A stretch of DNA of 64,000 bases from Thermomicrobiales bacterium (GTDB lineage: Bacteria; Chloroflexota; Chloroflexia; Thermomicrobiales; UBA6265): positions 444,023 to 508,022 of the forward strand of contig JAHBVL010000002.1 in the NCBI GenBank assembly GCA_019637585.1, in the 5' to 3' direction. A program made the translations under genes and the position numbers. Below the pieces are notes generated by a model, which did no database searches, had not been told where the DNA came from, and saw only the letters and a program-made list of their open reading frames with translations. Each line of letters starts with the position of its first letter. Within the stretch, counting starts at the first letter, position 1. Positions 1 to 9,640 of the stretch are shown piece after piece.

Positions 1-517
1 CATCAGCGGGCTCCGGGGTCGCGTTACAGATGACCGGGATGTCTCTCGCCGCAGCTTCCCGCCACAGCGCCTCGAGTGTTGCCGGTCGGTGCTCCAGCGT
101 CGCCAGAATCACATCAGGGTTCCACCGCTCGATGGCGCTGGTCGCCAGTTCCGGGGTCACACCCCATGTCGCACCCGGCACATACGCGATGCGATTCTCT
201 CCACCCGGTTCGACGAGAATGATGGCGACGCCGGACGGCAGGTCATCGAACACCGATACGGTTTCCGTGGCGATCCCCTCATGCTGCAGGTCGAGCAGCC
301 GTTGCTGGCCAAACGCGTCTTTGCCCAATCCACCGAGCATGGCCACCTGCGCGCCCGACCGGGCAGCCGATACCGCCTGATTGGCGCCCTTGCCTCCCCC
401 AAAGGTGGCGAATGACTGGCCGGTCACCGTTTCCCCAGCCTCCGGCGCAGCAGTCACCTGCATGACCAGATCGGTGTTGATCGAACCGGCAACGAGGATT
501 CGGGGACTGTCGGTCAC
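1..517 (-). CDS. rbsK: Ribokinase, N-terminal part (runs off the window)
   Basis: Sugar kinase of the PfkB/ribokinase family, expected to phosphorylate D-ribose at O5 in the cytoplasm. About 172 residues are visible, from a GTG start at 515-517 to the window edge. The N-terminus reads LVAGSINTDLVMQV followed by GGGKGANQAV, the substrate-binding signature of ribokinases, with the usual lid region after it. The catalytic C-terminal GAGD motif lies outside the window. The start codon abuts the stop of the transglutaminase gene (TAAGTG), which indicates translational coupling at the distal end of the moxR operon. Sugar specificity cannot be fixed from half a protein; a related PfkB kinase is the alternative. 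Confidence 0.85.
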   Translation of the reverse strand, partial: MTDSPRILVAGSINTDLVMQVTAAPEAGETVTGQSFATFGGGKGANQAVSAARSGAQVAMLGGLGKDAFGQQRLLDLQHEGIATETVSVFDDLPSGVAIILVEPGGENRIAYVPGATWGVTPELATSAIERWNPDVILATLEHRPATLEALWREAAARDIPVICNATPEPAD

Positions 518-3088
518 TTACCTGCCCTTTCGTCTCCACGGGCGCCACGAATAGAACGCCTTGCGCGCTTCCAGCCATCCGGCCAGGCCCCGCTCACCGC
601 CGCCATCTTCTGGAGGACCGTAGCGCTCGTCGGTGTATGCCTCGGCAATCGATGCCGCGGCGCCTTGATGGCGGGGACTGACTGTTCCGTACTGGGCAGC
701 ATACTCCGCCGGCGTCATGGTGCCATCCGGTTTCACGCCGAAGAACTTGCCCAACCGCTGCAGGCGGTAATAGAACGAAGCCGCCGGTCGCAAATGCCGC
801 AACGGCCACTTCCACAGGAGGAGCAATCCGCCGATGGCCGCGGCCAATGCCAGCAGGATCGGGAACAGCACACCGGGAAAGGAGGTGAGTGAGATCCCAT
901 TCCCCGTGCCTCCCTGCGTCGGCGGCGGCTGGAGCGCTACTGGTCCGGGCGAAGCGTCCGGCGCTGCCGTTGGCGTCTGCTCGGCGTCTGGCTGCTCCGG
1001 CTGAGGAGTCGGCGTCGGCTGAATCGGTCCCTGCTGCGATGTCGCATCCTGATCGAGATCGATGACGTCCTGCGACGGCGTTGGCTCGAACGGAATCCAT
1101 CCGTACTCCGAAAAGTAGACCTCGACCCAGGCGTGCGCGTCTTTCGATCGGTACTGAAACGCGCCGGCGGCAGCATCGAACGACACAGGCGCCAACCCGG
1201 TGACGATTCTGGCCGGAACGCCCAATGCCCGCAGCATCACCACCATCGACGAGGCGAAGTGGTCGCACCGGCCAATGCCAGACTCGAAGAGGAAATAGTC
1301 GACGATGTCCTCGCCATCGGGAGCCGGTCCCGCCTGGAGCAGATAGCTGAAGTTCGATCGCAGATAGGTTTCGATCGCTTTGGCCATGGTGTAGGGATCG
1401 GTTGCCCCTGCATCGGCGACAATCTCAGCGGCCAGCGACCGGGTTCGGTCGGAAACCGTATCGGGCAGCTGGAGATAGGAGCTCGTGATGGAGTCGGGAT
1501 ATGTCCGCGCCGACGCCTGGAGCGTGGCCGCATCGACGTTCGGAACCAGGCCGGTCGCGGAATAGGTATCGAACGACTGGCGTTGCGCCGCGAACACCGC
1601 CTCGATATCGGTGTAGATGGGGAGCCTGCCCCGCACGGAAAGCACGATACCGAGGCTCTCATCCCAGCCGATCTCTGCCACGACCGGGTAGCGCATCAGA
1701 CTCTCGATTTCCTCGTCGATCATCCCTCGCATGCCCGCGTCGGCAATGGTCACGACGCCTGACGCCAGGTCGTCCTCATCGAACCGCGCCAGTCGCAGCA
1801 ATCCGACGAGCGACTGCAGATCGAGCGGCACCTGGCTGATGTCGACATCGTTGATCGCGAACTGCATATCCACCGGTTGCCAGGCGACCTGTATGGCCGT
1901 CGGACCGGAAATCGAGAGATGGGTCTCCAGCGTGAGGAGCAGCCCTCCTGAAGCGCCATAGAGCTGGATCTCGCCGCTGACCGGATTGCGCGACAAAATC
2001 ACGCTGTCGGGCAGATGCATTTCCTGATCGGCCCCAAACGCGATACGGGGCGGAGCGTCGAGGATCTCAGCGCCATCCAGTTCAGGCGGAACACCAAACG
2101 TCGACGACCATCCGGCGCCGTCGTAGTTGTCGAATTTGCGAGCAGCGAGATAGTGCTGATCGGCCGCCCGCAAACTGGCAATCAGCGTTTCTCCGGAAGC
2201 GATGCCGTCCCCAACTTTGAACTCGTCGGCGAACTCACCATAGTTTCCGGCCAGCGTCGACCCGCTCCCCTTGTTCGGCAATCGGTCGATCTGCTCGGTG
2301 ACGGTGTCCGCCAACTCCTGGGCGTGCTGGGAAACCCAATCCTGCGCGTTCGGGGGAATGGTCAATGCTGCGTAGGTTGCGCTGGCCACAACAATGCCGG
2401 CGAGGGCAAGGCCCGCCAACGCCGCGATCCGTTGGACATTCCGGGGTCCGGCCAATCCACGGTCCGACCACTGGGCGGTTCGGGCTGTGGCTGTTGCGCT
2501 GGCTCCCTGGGCGATGGCCAATCCGGCAAAGACCAGGGCCGGCCAGACATCCTGGTCGCGGTCCAGCGCCAGGCTGGTCAGCATGACGCATGCTGGAAGC
2601 GCCATCGACCAGACATACCAACCCCGCCGAAAGAGCATCCAGGCGGCGCCATACCCCACCAGCCAGATCGTGAGCGCAATACCGATACTGGCCACATCGT
2701 CCGGCAGCGGATCGCCCCGGCCGAAGGCATCGATCATGACCTGTCCGCGATCGACGTTCCGTCTGGCAAGCTCGACGATCGCTCCCGTTCGAACGTCGTT
2801 CCACGTGGCTCTCGGCTCGACAGCAACAAGCGCCGCCGCAAATCCCATCACCAGACTGATCAGGTGCGCCAGCAAATCGCTGGCCCGCAACTCGCCCAGC
2901 ACGAACCCAAGCAGGTATCCCAGCCCCGCGATAACACCGAGCGTCTGAGGTTCGATCACGTCATTGGCAGGATCGATGACCAATCCGACCATCGTCATCA
3001 TCCCGACGCCCGCAAAGAGCGAGACCCAGTCGGGAACGCGATGGTGGGAAGGAGTAGCCGTCGTTGCCGTAGCGGTCGATGAGGTCAT
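518..3088 (-). CDS. Membrane transglutaminase-like protein (TgpA type)
   Basis: 856 residues. The N-terminal third is a run of hydrophobic segments (about six membrane helices up to residue 250). A large extracytoplasmic part follows, holding a transglutaminase core: Cys608 in GRCDHFASS, His in DAHAWVEVYF and the third position in WIPFEPTPS, where Glu replaces Asp as is common in TgpA relatives. After a Pro/Gln/Thr-rich linker comes one more membrane helix (FPILLALAAAIGGLLLLW) and a DUF4129-like tail. The gene overlaps the upstream DUF58 gene by four bases (ATGA). MoxR, DUF58 and transglutaminase genes commonly occur together; their physiological substrate is generally unknown, and cell-envelope protein processing is a reasonable inference. 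Confidence 0.9.
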   Translation of the reverse strand: MTSSTATATTATPSHHRVPDWVSLFAGVGMMTMVGLVIDPANDVIEPQTLGVIAGLGYLLGFVLGELRASDLLAHLISLVMGFAAALVAVEPRATWNDVRTGAIVELARRNVDRGQVMIDAFGRGDPLPDDVASIGIALTIWLVGYGAAWMLFRRGWYVWSMALPACVMLTSLALDRDQDVWPALVFAGLAIAQGASATATARTAQWSDRGLAGPRNVQRIAALAGLALAGIVVASATYAALTIPPNAQDWVSQHAQELADTVTEQIDRLPNKGSGSTLAGNYGEFADEFKVGDGIASGETLIASLRAADQHYLAARKFDNYDGAGWSSTFGVPPELDGAEILDAPPRIAFGADQEMHLPDSVILSRNPVSGEIQLYGASGGLLLTLETHLSISGPTAIQVAWQPVDMQFAINDVDISQVPLDLQSLVGLLRLARFDEDDLASGVVTIADAGMRGMIDEEIESLMRYPVVAEIGWDESLGIVLSVRGRLPIYTDIEAVFAAQRQSFDTYSATGLVPNVDAATLQASARTYPDSITSSYLQLPDTVSDRTRSLAAEIVADAGATDPYTMAKAIETYLRSNFSYLLQAGPAPDGEDIVDYFLFESGIGRCDHFASSMVVMLRALGVPARIVTGLAPVSFDAAAGAFQYRSKDAHAWVEVYFSEYGWIPFEPTPSQDVIDLDQDATSQQGPIQPTPTPQPEQPDAEQTPTAAPDASPGPVALQPPPTQGGTGNGISLTSFPGVLFPILLALAAAIGGLLLLWKWPLRHLRPAASFYYRLQRLGKFFGVKPDGTMTPAEYAAQYGTVSPRHQGAAASIAEAYTDERYGPPEDGGGERGLAGWLEARKAFYSWRPWRRKGR

Positions 3089-4389
3089 GCAATCAGGGAG
3101 ACGTGCTGGGATGCTGCTCTGAGCGAGTGGTCGATCGGCGCGTCATGGAGCGCGAAGCCCGAGCCTATTCCGGCTGCAAAGTCTACGACGAAAACGGGAA
3201 AGGGCATTTCCCGGATCCGTTCGTGAATTTCTGTGCTCTCGCGGGCCGGATCGAGCGTTGCCGGATCGAGAAAAATCGCGATCGGCCGGATACCCCTATC
3301 GGTCATCGCCTGCAACGCCTCGATCCATCTGGGATCAGCGCTCGAGGAAATGACGATCGGGGTGCGGTTGCGATCGAACCGGCGGACCTCGGCGATGATC
3401 ACATCGGCCACCGTTTCGCTTCCCGAAGGCTGCGCCACCGCCAGTTCAGTGAGGATTCGGTGATACTGCCGGTCTCCGATATCGGCGGTCAGCACCGTCC
3501 GCCCACCGGACGATCCGATGTATCCGGCGGCTCGTTTCCGGTCGAGCACCAGCTTCACCGCCGATGCGGCGATTGCGGCGATGGCATCTTCGCTACTGTC
3601 GAGCCAGGCTTCGGCGAATTCGAACCGTTCGCCGCGGCCGGCCAGCACCGTGCGAGCCGCAGGGAGATTCGACACGGATGAAAAGTCGGCCACGATCCAG
3701 ATCTCGGCAGTCGGATCGAGATCGAATTCCTTGACCATGAGCGACCCCATACGCGCCGTCAGCGCCCACGAGATGCGGTTCATCGGGTCGCCGGCCACAT
3801 AGTCCCGCACCGTCGCCACCGACGGCGTGGCCATCAATGCCCGGCGTTCGATCTCGCGCCGGCCAGTTGCATCGGCAAATGGCAACCGGAGCGCCGGCAA
3901 GTCGAACACGGGGGGATAAACCGTCAGGTCACCGTGCAGCCGTATCCGCCTGGTTCGCTGAAACACGCCCAACGGATCGCCACTGCGCAGTTCGACCGGA
4001 CCGGCCGCGAACACGCCGCGCCGCACCGCAATCGACCTGGCCAGCCATGAAGCGCTGCCCTTGCGCCGCAACGACACCACATTGCTGCCGTCGTGACCCG
4101 GCAAATGGGCGAGGTCGCGGACTTCGACCCAGAGTTTCGGCAGCTGGCTTTTGCTGCGCACCTCGACCGTATCGACCAGCACATCGCCGACCTGGAGTTT
4201 TTCGGGAGTCACCGACCGGGCGACCGTCAACCCACTGAGCGACGAGCGAGCCCAGAGCCAGCACACCGCCAGGAGCACCAGCAGCCCCATGGCCAGTTGT
4301 GAAAGAAGTTCCCAGTCGGCCACTTCGCCGCCGATGGCGAATCCGGCGATCAGTGCGATGAGTCCTGTGGCCCGGGAGGTCAACGCCAC
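3085..4389 (-). CDS. DUF58 domain protein
   Basis: About 434 residues from the GTG at 4387-4389 (VALTSRATGLIALIAGF). The reading frame stays open further upstream into moxR, but that part would be an antisense-like extension overlapping moxR by over 80 bases, so I reject it. Two hydrophobic helices occur in the first 60 residues. The DUF58 core follows, with the block YVAGDPMNRISWALTARMG (family consensus Y..GD..R.I.W..sar). The C-terminal part resembles a von Willebrand A-like fold. It lies between moxR (10 bases upstream) and the transglutaminase (4-base overlap). DUF58 proteins are thought to act with MoxR ATPases in assembly or activation of envelope proteins. Confidence 0.85.
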   Translation of the reverse strand: MALTSRATGLIALIAGFAIGGEVADWELLSQLAMGLLVLLAVCWLWARSSLSGLTVARSVTPEKLQVGDVLVDTVEVRSKSQLPKLWVEVRDLAHLPGHDGSNVVSLRRKGSASWLARSIAVRRGVFAAGPVELRSGDPLGVFQRTRRIRLHGDLTVYPPVFDLPALRLPFADATGRREIERRALMATPSVATVRDYVAGDPMNRISWALTARMGSLMVKEFDLDPTAEIWIVADFSSVSNLPAARTVLAGRGERFEFAEAWLDSSEDAIAAIAASAVKLVLDRKRAAGYIGSSGGRTVLTADIGDRQYHRILTELAVAQPSGSETVADVIIAEVRRFDRNRTPIVISSSADPRWIEALQAMTDRGIRPIAIFLDPATLDPARESTEIHERIREMPFPVFVVDFAAGIGSGFALHDAPIDHSLRAASQHVSLIA

Positions 4390-4399
4390 ACCCAGCCGG

Positions 4400-5371
4400 T
4401 CAGATGGCCGCCGCCGCGCTACGCGGCTGAGCGCCGGGCACCGGCGTCGATGCCAGCACCTGACGGACGATCTCCGTACCACTGGCGCCGCGCAAGCGGG
4501 CGGCGGGGGTCGGAATGATGCGGTGAGAGAGGGTAAACGGCGCCAGCACCTTCACGTCGTCCGGTGTGACGTACTGCCGGCCGGCCATCGCCGCCCTGGC
4601 CCGTGACGCGTTGTAGAGCGCCAGCGACCCACGCGGACTCGCCCCCAGCAGGACATCCGGATGCCGCCGCGTCGCTTCGGTGAGCGTGACGGCGTACTCC
4701 GCAACCAACGGGCTGACGTGAATCGACCGAACGGTGGCCTGGGCATCGACCAGATCGGAAGCGGCGATCACCTGGGTCAGTTCGTCGAGGGGGTGAATGC
4801 GATGCTGGCGAGCCAGCATCTCGATCTCGTTCTCACGCCCCGGATAGCCGATGGCGATGCGCAGCAGAAATCGGTCGAGCTGCGCTTCGGGCAGGGGAAA
4901 GGTTCCTTCATAGTCGATCGGGTTCTCGGTCGCCAGCACGATAAACGGCTCGGGCAACATGTGCGTGACGCCGTCGACCGTCACCTGCCCTTCCTCCATG
5001 GCCTCCAGGAGCGCCGATTGCGTTTTCGGCGTGGCGCGGTTGATTTCATCGGCCAGCACCATCTGAGCCACGATGGGACCCGGGCGAAACTCGAAACGAC
5101 CCGACTGGGCGTTGTAGATGCTCACCCCGGTGACATCACTGGGCAGGAGATCGGGGGTGAACTGAATTCGCTTGAACGACGCGCCGACGCTTTTGGCAAC
5201 GGCCTTGGCCAAAACCGTCTTCCCTACACCGGGCACATCCTCGATCAGCACATGCCCGCGGCAGAGCAACGCCACGAGAATCAGCTCGACCTCGGAGCGC
5301 TTGCCCACAACGACCCGCTCGACGTTCTGCGCGATTCGGCCGGCGAGATGCTGGATGTCGTTCAGCTGCAT
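4400..5371 (-). CDS. MoxR-family AAA+ ATPase
   Basis: 323 residues from the ATG at 5369-5371 ([11 protein letters not shown]); the longer open frame adds a non-conserved Arg/Ser-rich tail and is unlikely. Walker A is [14 protein letters not shown] and Walker B is [14 protein letters not shown], followed by the typical [16 protein letters not shown] and the sensor-1 region [20 protein letters not shown]. The length matches the MoxR family. MoxR proteins are chaperone-like ATPases that activate or assemble partner complexes, usually the neighbouring DUF58 or VWA proteins. It heads the minus-strand operon. A TATACT -10-like hexamer lies upstream at 5482-5487 on this strand, with no convincing -35. 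Confidence 0.93.
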   Translation of the reverse strand: MQLNDIQHLAGRIAQNVERVVVGKRSEVELILVALLCRGHVLIEDVPGVGKTVLAKAVAKSVGASFKRIQFTPDLLPSDVTGVSIYNAQSGRFEFRPGPIVAQMVLADEINRATPKTQSALLEAMEEGQVTVDGVTHMLPEPFIVLATENPIDYEGTFPLPEAQLDRFLLRIAIGYPGRENEIEMLARQHRIHPLDELTQVIAASDLVDAQATVRSIHVSPLVAEYAVTLTEATRRHPDVLLGASPRGSLALYNASRARAAMAGRQYVTPDDVKVLAPFTLSHRIIPTPAARLRGASGTEIVRQVLASTPVPGAQPRSAAAAI

Positions 5372-5615
5372 GGAAAAAGGAGATCCCCTTCGGTCAGAGA
5401 CTGATGGACCACAACCAGCAATCGAACCGCGGGAGAACAACCTGATCGCGCGCAATCACTCTTGCGTCCACGGTGGGGCAAAGTATAGCAACCAGCTTCG
5501 CTTTTCCATGAGAAACGCCGCATCATCTGACGAATGGGGCTGATCGTCCTTATATACTCAGAGGGCAATACCGGTTTCGGCGAGCGAAACGACCATCGGT
5601 CGCATTCGCAGCATT

Positions 5616-8390
5616 GTGAGTGAGCGAGTGACCGAACAATCCCATCAACCTGAATCCGACTCCCCCCGTCCGACGATCATGCTGGTCGACGGCTATGGCC
5701 TGATTTTCCGGGCTTACTATGCCATCCAGAGCTCGATGTCGACCGCCAGCGGCGAGGTGACCAACGCCGTCTACGGCTTCGCCTCCATGCTCTTCAATCT
5801 GCTGAACAATATGAAACCCGACTACGCCGTCGTCGCCATGGAGAGCGGGCAGACGTTCCGGCACGAAGAATTCACCGACTACAAAGCGACGCGGGCCGAA
5901 TTCCCGCAGGAATTGCGGGGCCAGGTCGTCCGCATTCGCCAGATGATCGATGCGCTCAACATTCCCATCATCGAACGGGAGCGATACGAGGCCGATGACG
6001 TCATAGGCAGCCTCTCCCTGCAATACGCGCAGCAGGGACTGCAGGTGGCGATTCTGACCGGCGACACCGATCTGCTGCAGCTGGTTGGAGAGAACATCGA
6101 CGTCTATCTGCCGGGCGTCAAGCAGTTCGATCAGCTACGACGCTACGACCGTGACGCCGTGGTGGAACGCTACACCTTCGGTCCGGAGCTCGTTCCCGAC
6201 TACAAGGCGCTCGTCGGCGATACCTCGGACAACATCCCCGGCGTGCCTGGCATCGGCGAGAAAACCGCCAAAGCATTGATCACCCAGTTCGGCACGATCG
6301 AGTCGATTTTCGAGCGTGTTGATGAAATCGCCCCCACCCGGGCGCAAAACGCCCTGCGGGGCAACGACGAGCTGGCCACGAAGAGCAAACGGCTGGCGAC
6401 GATCGTCCGCGATCTGGATATCGATCTGCCGGCCGACCAGGCGCGGGTTCGCAATTTCGACCGGCAGAAGCTCGTGGCACTCCTGCAGGAGCTGGGATTC
6501 CGCACACTGCTCAACCGGCTCCCCGATACCGAGGTCGAGCCAGAAGTTGTCGAAGACACGCGCGACGCGATCAAGCGCCAGCTGATCGCCACGGAACGCG
6601 AACTGGTCGCCTTTCTCGATGCCGTTCGGGCCGCCGGCACTCTGGCCATCGACGTGGAAACGACCTCTCAGGACCCGATGCGAGCGGTTTTGGTCGGCAT
6701 CGCCATGGCCTGGTCGCCGTCGGAAAGCGCTTACGTGCCGGTCGGTCATGGCACTGCCGGGCAGGTTCCTCTGGAGACCGTCCGCCCCTTGCTGCAAGCG
6801 GTTCTCGACGATCCGGCGGTCACGATCGTCGCGCATCACGCCAAATACGACATCACCGTTCTCGAGCGGGCCGGCTTTCGCGTGCCGCGCCTGCAATTCG
6901 ATACGATGATTGCCGCCTATCTCCTGGGGGAGACCTCGGTCGGATTGAAAGATCTGGCTTTCCGCAGACTCGGTTTCGAAATGACGGAGATCTCGGAGCT
7001 GATCGGCAGCGGCCGCAATCAACTCTCGATGGATCTCGTCCCGGCCGACGAAGCCGGCGACTATGCCTGCCGTGACGTGGAAGCAACGCTCGGACTACAG
7101 GACAAACTCGCGCCGGAGCTCGCTGAACGGGAGATGATGCATCTCTTCTCCGATGTCGAGCTGCCTCTGGTGCCGGTGCTCTGTTCGATGGAACAAACCG
7201 GCGTTTCGATCGATGTCGACTACCTGAATGAGTTCGGCTCCGAAGTCCGCCAGAAGATGCACGAGGCCGAGCTGGCGATCTACGGATACGCCGGGCAGAC
7301 GTTCAACATCAACTCGACCAAGAAACTGGCGTCCGTGCTCTTCGAGGAGATGGGTCTCTCTTCCGGCCGAAAAACGAAAACGGGCTACTCGGTCGATCAA
7401 CAGGTGCTGGAAAATCTCAAGAACGAGCACCCGATCATCGACCAGATTCTCGACTACCGGTCGATGGGCAAGCTCCTCTCGACCTATATCGACGCGCTGC
7501 CTGGTCAGGTTTTGCCGGAAACGGGCCGGGTTCACACGTCGTACAACCAGACCGTTGCCGCCACCGGCCGCCTATCCTCGCAAAACCCGAATCTGCAGAA
7601 CATCCCTATCCGCACCGAAATGGGGCGACGGGTGCGCAAGGCATTTGTGGCGGATACCCGGGACGGCTACCGTATTTTCGAGGACTCGATGTTGCTGGCA
7701 GCCGACTACTCGCAGATCGAGCTTCGGTTGATGGCTCACCTGAGCCAGGAGCCATTTCTCCTCGATGCCTTCAATCGCGGCGAGGACATCCATCGCGCCA
7801 CAGCCAGTCTCGTTTACGGTGTGCCGCCCGATGCGGTGACCAGCGACATGCGGCGCGTGGCCAAAACAGTGAACTTCGGGCTGCTGTACGGCATGCAGGC
7901 GTACGGTCTCTCCCGGGACACTGGTCTCAGCCGTGCCGAATCGCAGCAGTTCATCCAAGAGTACTGGGCTCGCCTGCCGCGGGTGAGGCAGTATCTCGAT
8001 CAGACGATCAGCTTTGGCGTTCAACATGGTTATGTCCAGACGGTGAATGGCCGCCGGCGCCTCCTGCCCGATCTCACCTCGTCCAATCCAGCCCGGCGTG
8101 GCGCTGCCGAGCGGATGGCCATCAACATGCCCGTTCAGGGCACGGCGGCTGACATCATGAAAGTGGCCATGATCGCGGCGCACACGCGTCTCCAGGACGC
8201 GAAACTCCCCGCCCGTCTCATCCTGCAGGTGCACGACGAACTCGTTGTCGAGCTGGAGCGGTCGGCCCTGCCGGAAACCTGCGCGATTCTCCGGGAGTCG
8301 ATGGAATCGGCGATGGAGCTCTCCGTTCCCCTGCTGACAGAGATGAAATCGGGGCTGGACTGGATGGACATGGACGAGCTATCCGATTGA
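5616..8390 (+). CDS. polA: DNA polymerase I
   Basis: 924 residues with all three activities. The 5' nuclease domain (about 20-300) begins IMLVDGYGLIFRAYYA and includes YEADDVIGSL and DTSDNIPGVPGIGEKTA. The 3'-5' exonuclease domain (about 320-510) keeps its acidic residues (LAIDVETTSQ, AHHAKYDI, YACRDVEATLG), so proofreading looks intact, unlike many bacterial PolA proteins. The polymerase domain has motif A LLAADYSQIELR (Asp697), motif B RRVAKTVNFGLLYGM and motif C LQVHDELVVE (H873-D874-E875). The start is GTG; another GTG lies 12 bases on and no strong ribosome site separates them. A TATACT hexamer at 5553-5558 could be the -10. It acts in Okazaki-fragment processing and repair. Confidence 0.97.
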   Translation: MSERVTEQSHQPESDSPRPTIMLVDGYGLIFRAYYAIQSSMSTASGEVTNAVYGFASMLFNLLNNMKPDYAVVAMESGQTFRHEEFTDYKATRAEFPQELRGQVVRIRQMIDALNIPIIERERYEADDVIGSLSLQYAQQGLQVAILTGDTDLLQLVGENIDVYLPGVKQFDQLRRYDRDAVVERYTFGPELVPDYKALVGDTSDNIPGVPGIGEKTAKALITQFGTIESIFERVDEIAPTRAQNALRGNDELATKSKRLATIVRDLDIDLPADQARVRNFDRQKLVALLQELGFRTLLNRLPDTEVEPEVVEDTRDAIKRQLIATERELVAFLDAVRAAGTLAIDVETTSQDPMRAVLVGIAMAWSPSESAYVPVGHGTAGQVPLETVRPLLQAVLDDPAVTIVAHHAKYDITVLERAGFRVPRLQFDTMIAAYLLGETSVGLKDLAFRRLGFEMTEISELIGSGRNQLSMDLVPADEAGDYACRDVEATLGLQDKLAPELAEREMMHLFSDVELPLVPVLCSMEQTGVSIDVDYLNEFGSEVRQKMHEAELAIYGYAGQTFNINSTKKLASVLFEEMGLSSGRKTKTGYSVDQQVLENLKNEHPIIDQILDYRSMGKLLSTYIDALPGQVLPETGRVHTSYNQTVAATGRLSSQNPNLQNIPIRTEMGRRVRKAFVADTRDGYRIFEDSMLLAADYSQIELRLMAHLSQEPFLLDAFNRGEDIHRATASLVYGVPPDAVTSDMRRVAKTVNFGLLYGMQAYGLSRDTGLSRAESQQFIQEYWARLPRVRQYLDQTISFGVQHGYVQTVNGRRRLLPDLTSSNPARRGAAERMAINMPVQGTAADIMKVAMIAAHTRLQDAKLPARLILQVHDELVVELERSALPETCAILRESMESAMELSVPLLTEMKSGLDWMDMDELSD

Positions 8391-8481
8391 CGTATCAGAG
8401 CGAATTGAGCAAAGTGACCATTTGTACGTAGAATTGCGTCATTGCGGACGTTCGCTCGTAGCGTGACGGGGTCACTTTTCC

Positions 8482-8796
8482 ATGCCGACATATCACTATC
8501 GCTGCACCGAGTGCAATTACTCTTTCGACCAGTTCCAGAAGTTCAGCGAAGACGCGCTGACCGTTTGCCCGGAATGCCAGGGTTTGATCAAGCGTGTCGT
8601 GCAACCAGTGGGCATTGTTTTCAAAGGCTCGGGTTGGTACATCACCGACAGCCGGAAGTCCGGCTCAGGCGAGTCGAAATCGACCTCATCGACCAACGGC
8701 AGCACCAGTCAGTCCTCGAAATCCGAATCGAAACCGGCGGCCAGCGAGACCAAGACCGCCGAGCCAGCCAAAGCCGCGGCGGCATCGGAAAGCTGA
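8482..8796 (+). CDS. FmdB-family zinc-ribbon protein
   Basis: 104 residues. The first 55 form the regulatory FmdB zinc ribbon: MPTYHYRCTECNYSF, then VCPECQGLIKRVVQPVG and the KGSGWYITD block typical of the family. The four cysteines form two CxxC pairs expected to bind zinc. The rest is a low-complexity Ser/Lys/Glu/Ala tail, normal for the family. The family name comes from a putative regulator of formamide/acetamide operons, but the role is unknown in most bacteria. It stands alone between polA (91-base gap) and cysE (166-base gap). Confidence 0.9.
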   Translation: MPTYHYRCTECNYSFDQFQKFSEDALTVCPECQGLIKRVVQPVGIVFKGSGWYITDSRKSGSGESKSTSSTNGSTSQSSKSESKPAASETKTAEPAKAAAASES

Positions 8797-8874
8797 TGCG
8801 CGTCGAGGCTCCACTTCTCCGACTTCGTGTCCGGCGGATCGACCCCGGCCGGCGAGGCTATTGCTCCTGTATCA

Positions 8875-8897
8875 GGGGCGTCTGAGTCAGGCGCCCC
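8875..8897 (+). terminator. Hairpin after the FmdB gene, possible terminator
   Basis: GGGGCGTC at 8875-8882 pairs with GGCGCCCC at 8890-8897 (8 bp, one G-U) around a 7-base loop. The sequence after it is C/T-rich (acctttcccctt) rather than a true T run, so termination is plausible but weak. It would separate the FmdB transcript from cysE. Confidence 0.45.
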
Positions 8898-8935
8898 ACC
8901 TTTCCCCTTCGCCCAGAAGGTAGTGTGATCTTCGT

Positions 8936-8957
8936 CCCAGGCAAGGGCGTGCCTGGG
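8936..8957 (+). promoter_or_regulatory. Perfect hairpin just upstream of cysE
   Basis: CCCAGGCA (8936-8943) and TGCCTGGG (8950-8957) form a perfect 8-bp stem with a six-base loop AGGGCG. It ends five bases before the cysE ATG, where a ribosome site should be; no Shine-Dalgarno sequence is obvious outside the stem. It could restrain cysE translation. No T-box consensus is present in the leader. Confidence 0.4.
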
Positions 8958-8962
8958 CTCCG

Positions 8963-9640
8963 ATGGAACACAACATGAGCATTGCCGAAGAAATTCAGAC
9001 AATCAAACAGCGCGACCCTGCCGCCAGATCGACCCTGGAGATCATCCTGGTCTATCCGGGCTTCCACGCGCTCCAGCTGCACAAGGTCGCGTCGAGACTA
9101 CACCGCGCTGGGTTCAAGCTCCCCGCCAGGATGATCAGTCACCTGGGGCGCTTTTTGACCGGAATCGAAATCCATCCGGGCGCTCAGATCGGTGATCGTT
9201 TTTTCATCGACCACGGGATGGGCGTGGTCATTGGTGAGACATCGATCATTGGGGATGACGTCATGCTCTATCAGGGCGTGACATTGGGAGGAACCGGCAA
9301 AGCGCGCGGCAAACGCCATCCTACCCTGGGCAATGGCGTCATCGTCGGCGTCGGGGCCAAGATCCTTGGCGATGTCACCATCGGCGACAACGCGCGCATC
9401 GGCGGCGGCGCCGTCGTGCTTCGCGATGTCCCGGCGGATACGACGGCAGTCGGGATTCCGGCCCGGGCGGTCGCCTGGACCGACCCGAAATCGGGCGAGA
9501 TTCGGCGAGTGGAAACACTCCCCGACCCGCAGCGCGACGCCGTTTTCGCGTTGACGCAGCGTGTCGAAGAACTGGAAGAAGCGATCAGGCAACTGAAACT
9601 GGCCGGCGAAACGCGGGCGATCGATGAGGGAACCCAGTGA
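8963..9640 (+). CDS. cysE: Serine O-acetyltransferase
   Basis: 225 residues. It transfers acetyl from acetyl-CoA to L-serine, giving O-acetylserine, the precursor of cysteine. The left-handed beta-helix of hexapeptide repeats runs from about residue 75 to 165. It includes [20 protein letters not shown] with the catalytic His/Asp region, [18 protein letters not shown] and VGIPARAV. The N-terminal helical domain is the short form. The start could also be the ATG at 8975 (MSIAEE). Its end overlaps cysS by four bases (GTGA), so cysteine synthesis and cysteine charging are co-expressed, a common pairing. Confidence 0.95.
   Translation: MEHNMSIAEEIQTIKQRDPAARSTLEIILVYPGFHALQLHKVASRLHRAGFKLPARMISHLGRFLTGIEIHPGAQIGDRFFIDHGMGVVIGETSIIGDDVMLYQGVTLGGTGKARGKRHPTLGNGVIVGVGAKILGDVTIGDNARIGGGAVVLRDVPADTTAVGIPARAVAWTDPKSGEIRRVETLPDPQRDAVFALTQRVEELEEAIRQLKLAGETRAIDEGTQ

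Noticed and set aside
8797-8962. T-box riboswitch upstream of cysE-cysS
   Set aside because: The conserved T-box sequence and specifier arm are not visible; only two simple hairpins are present.
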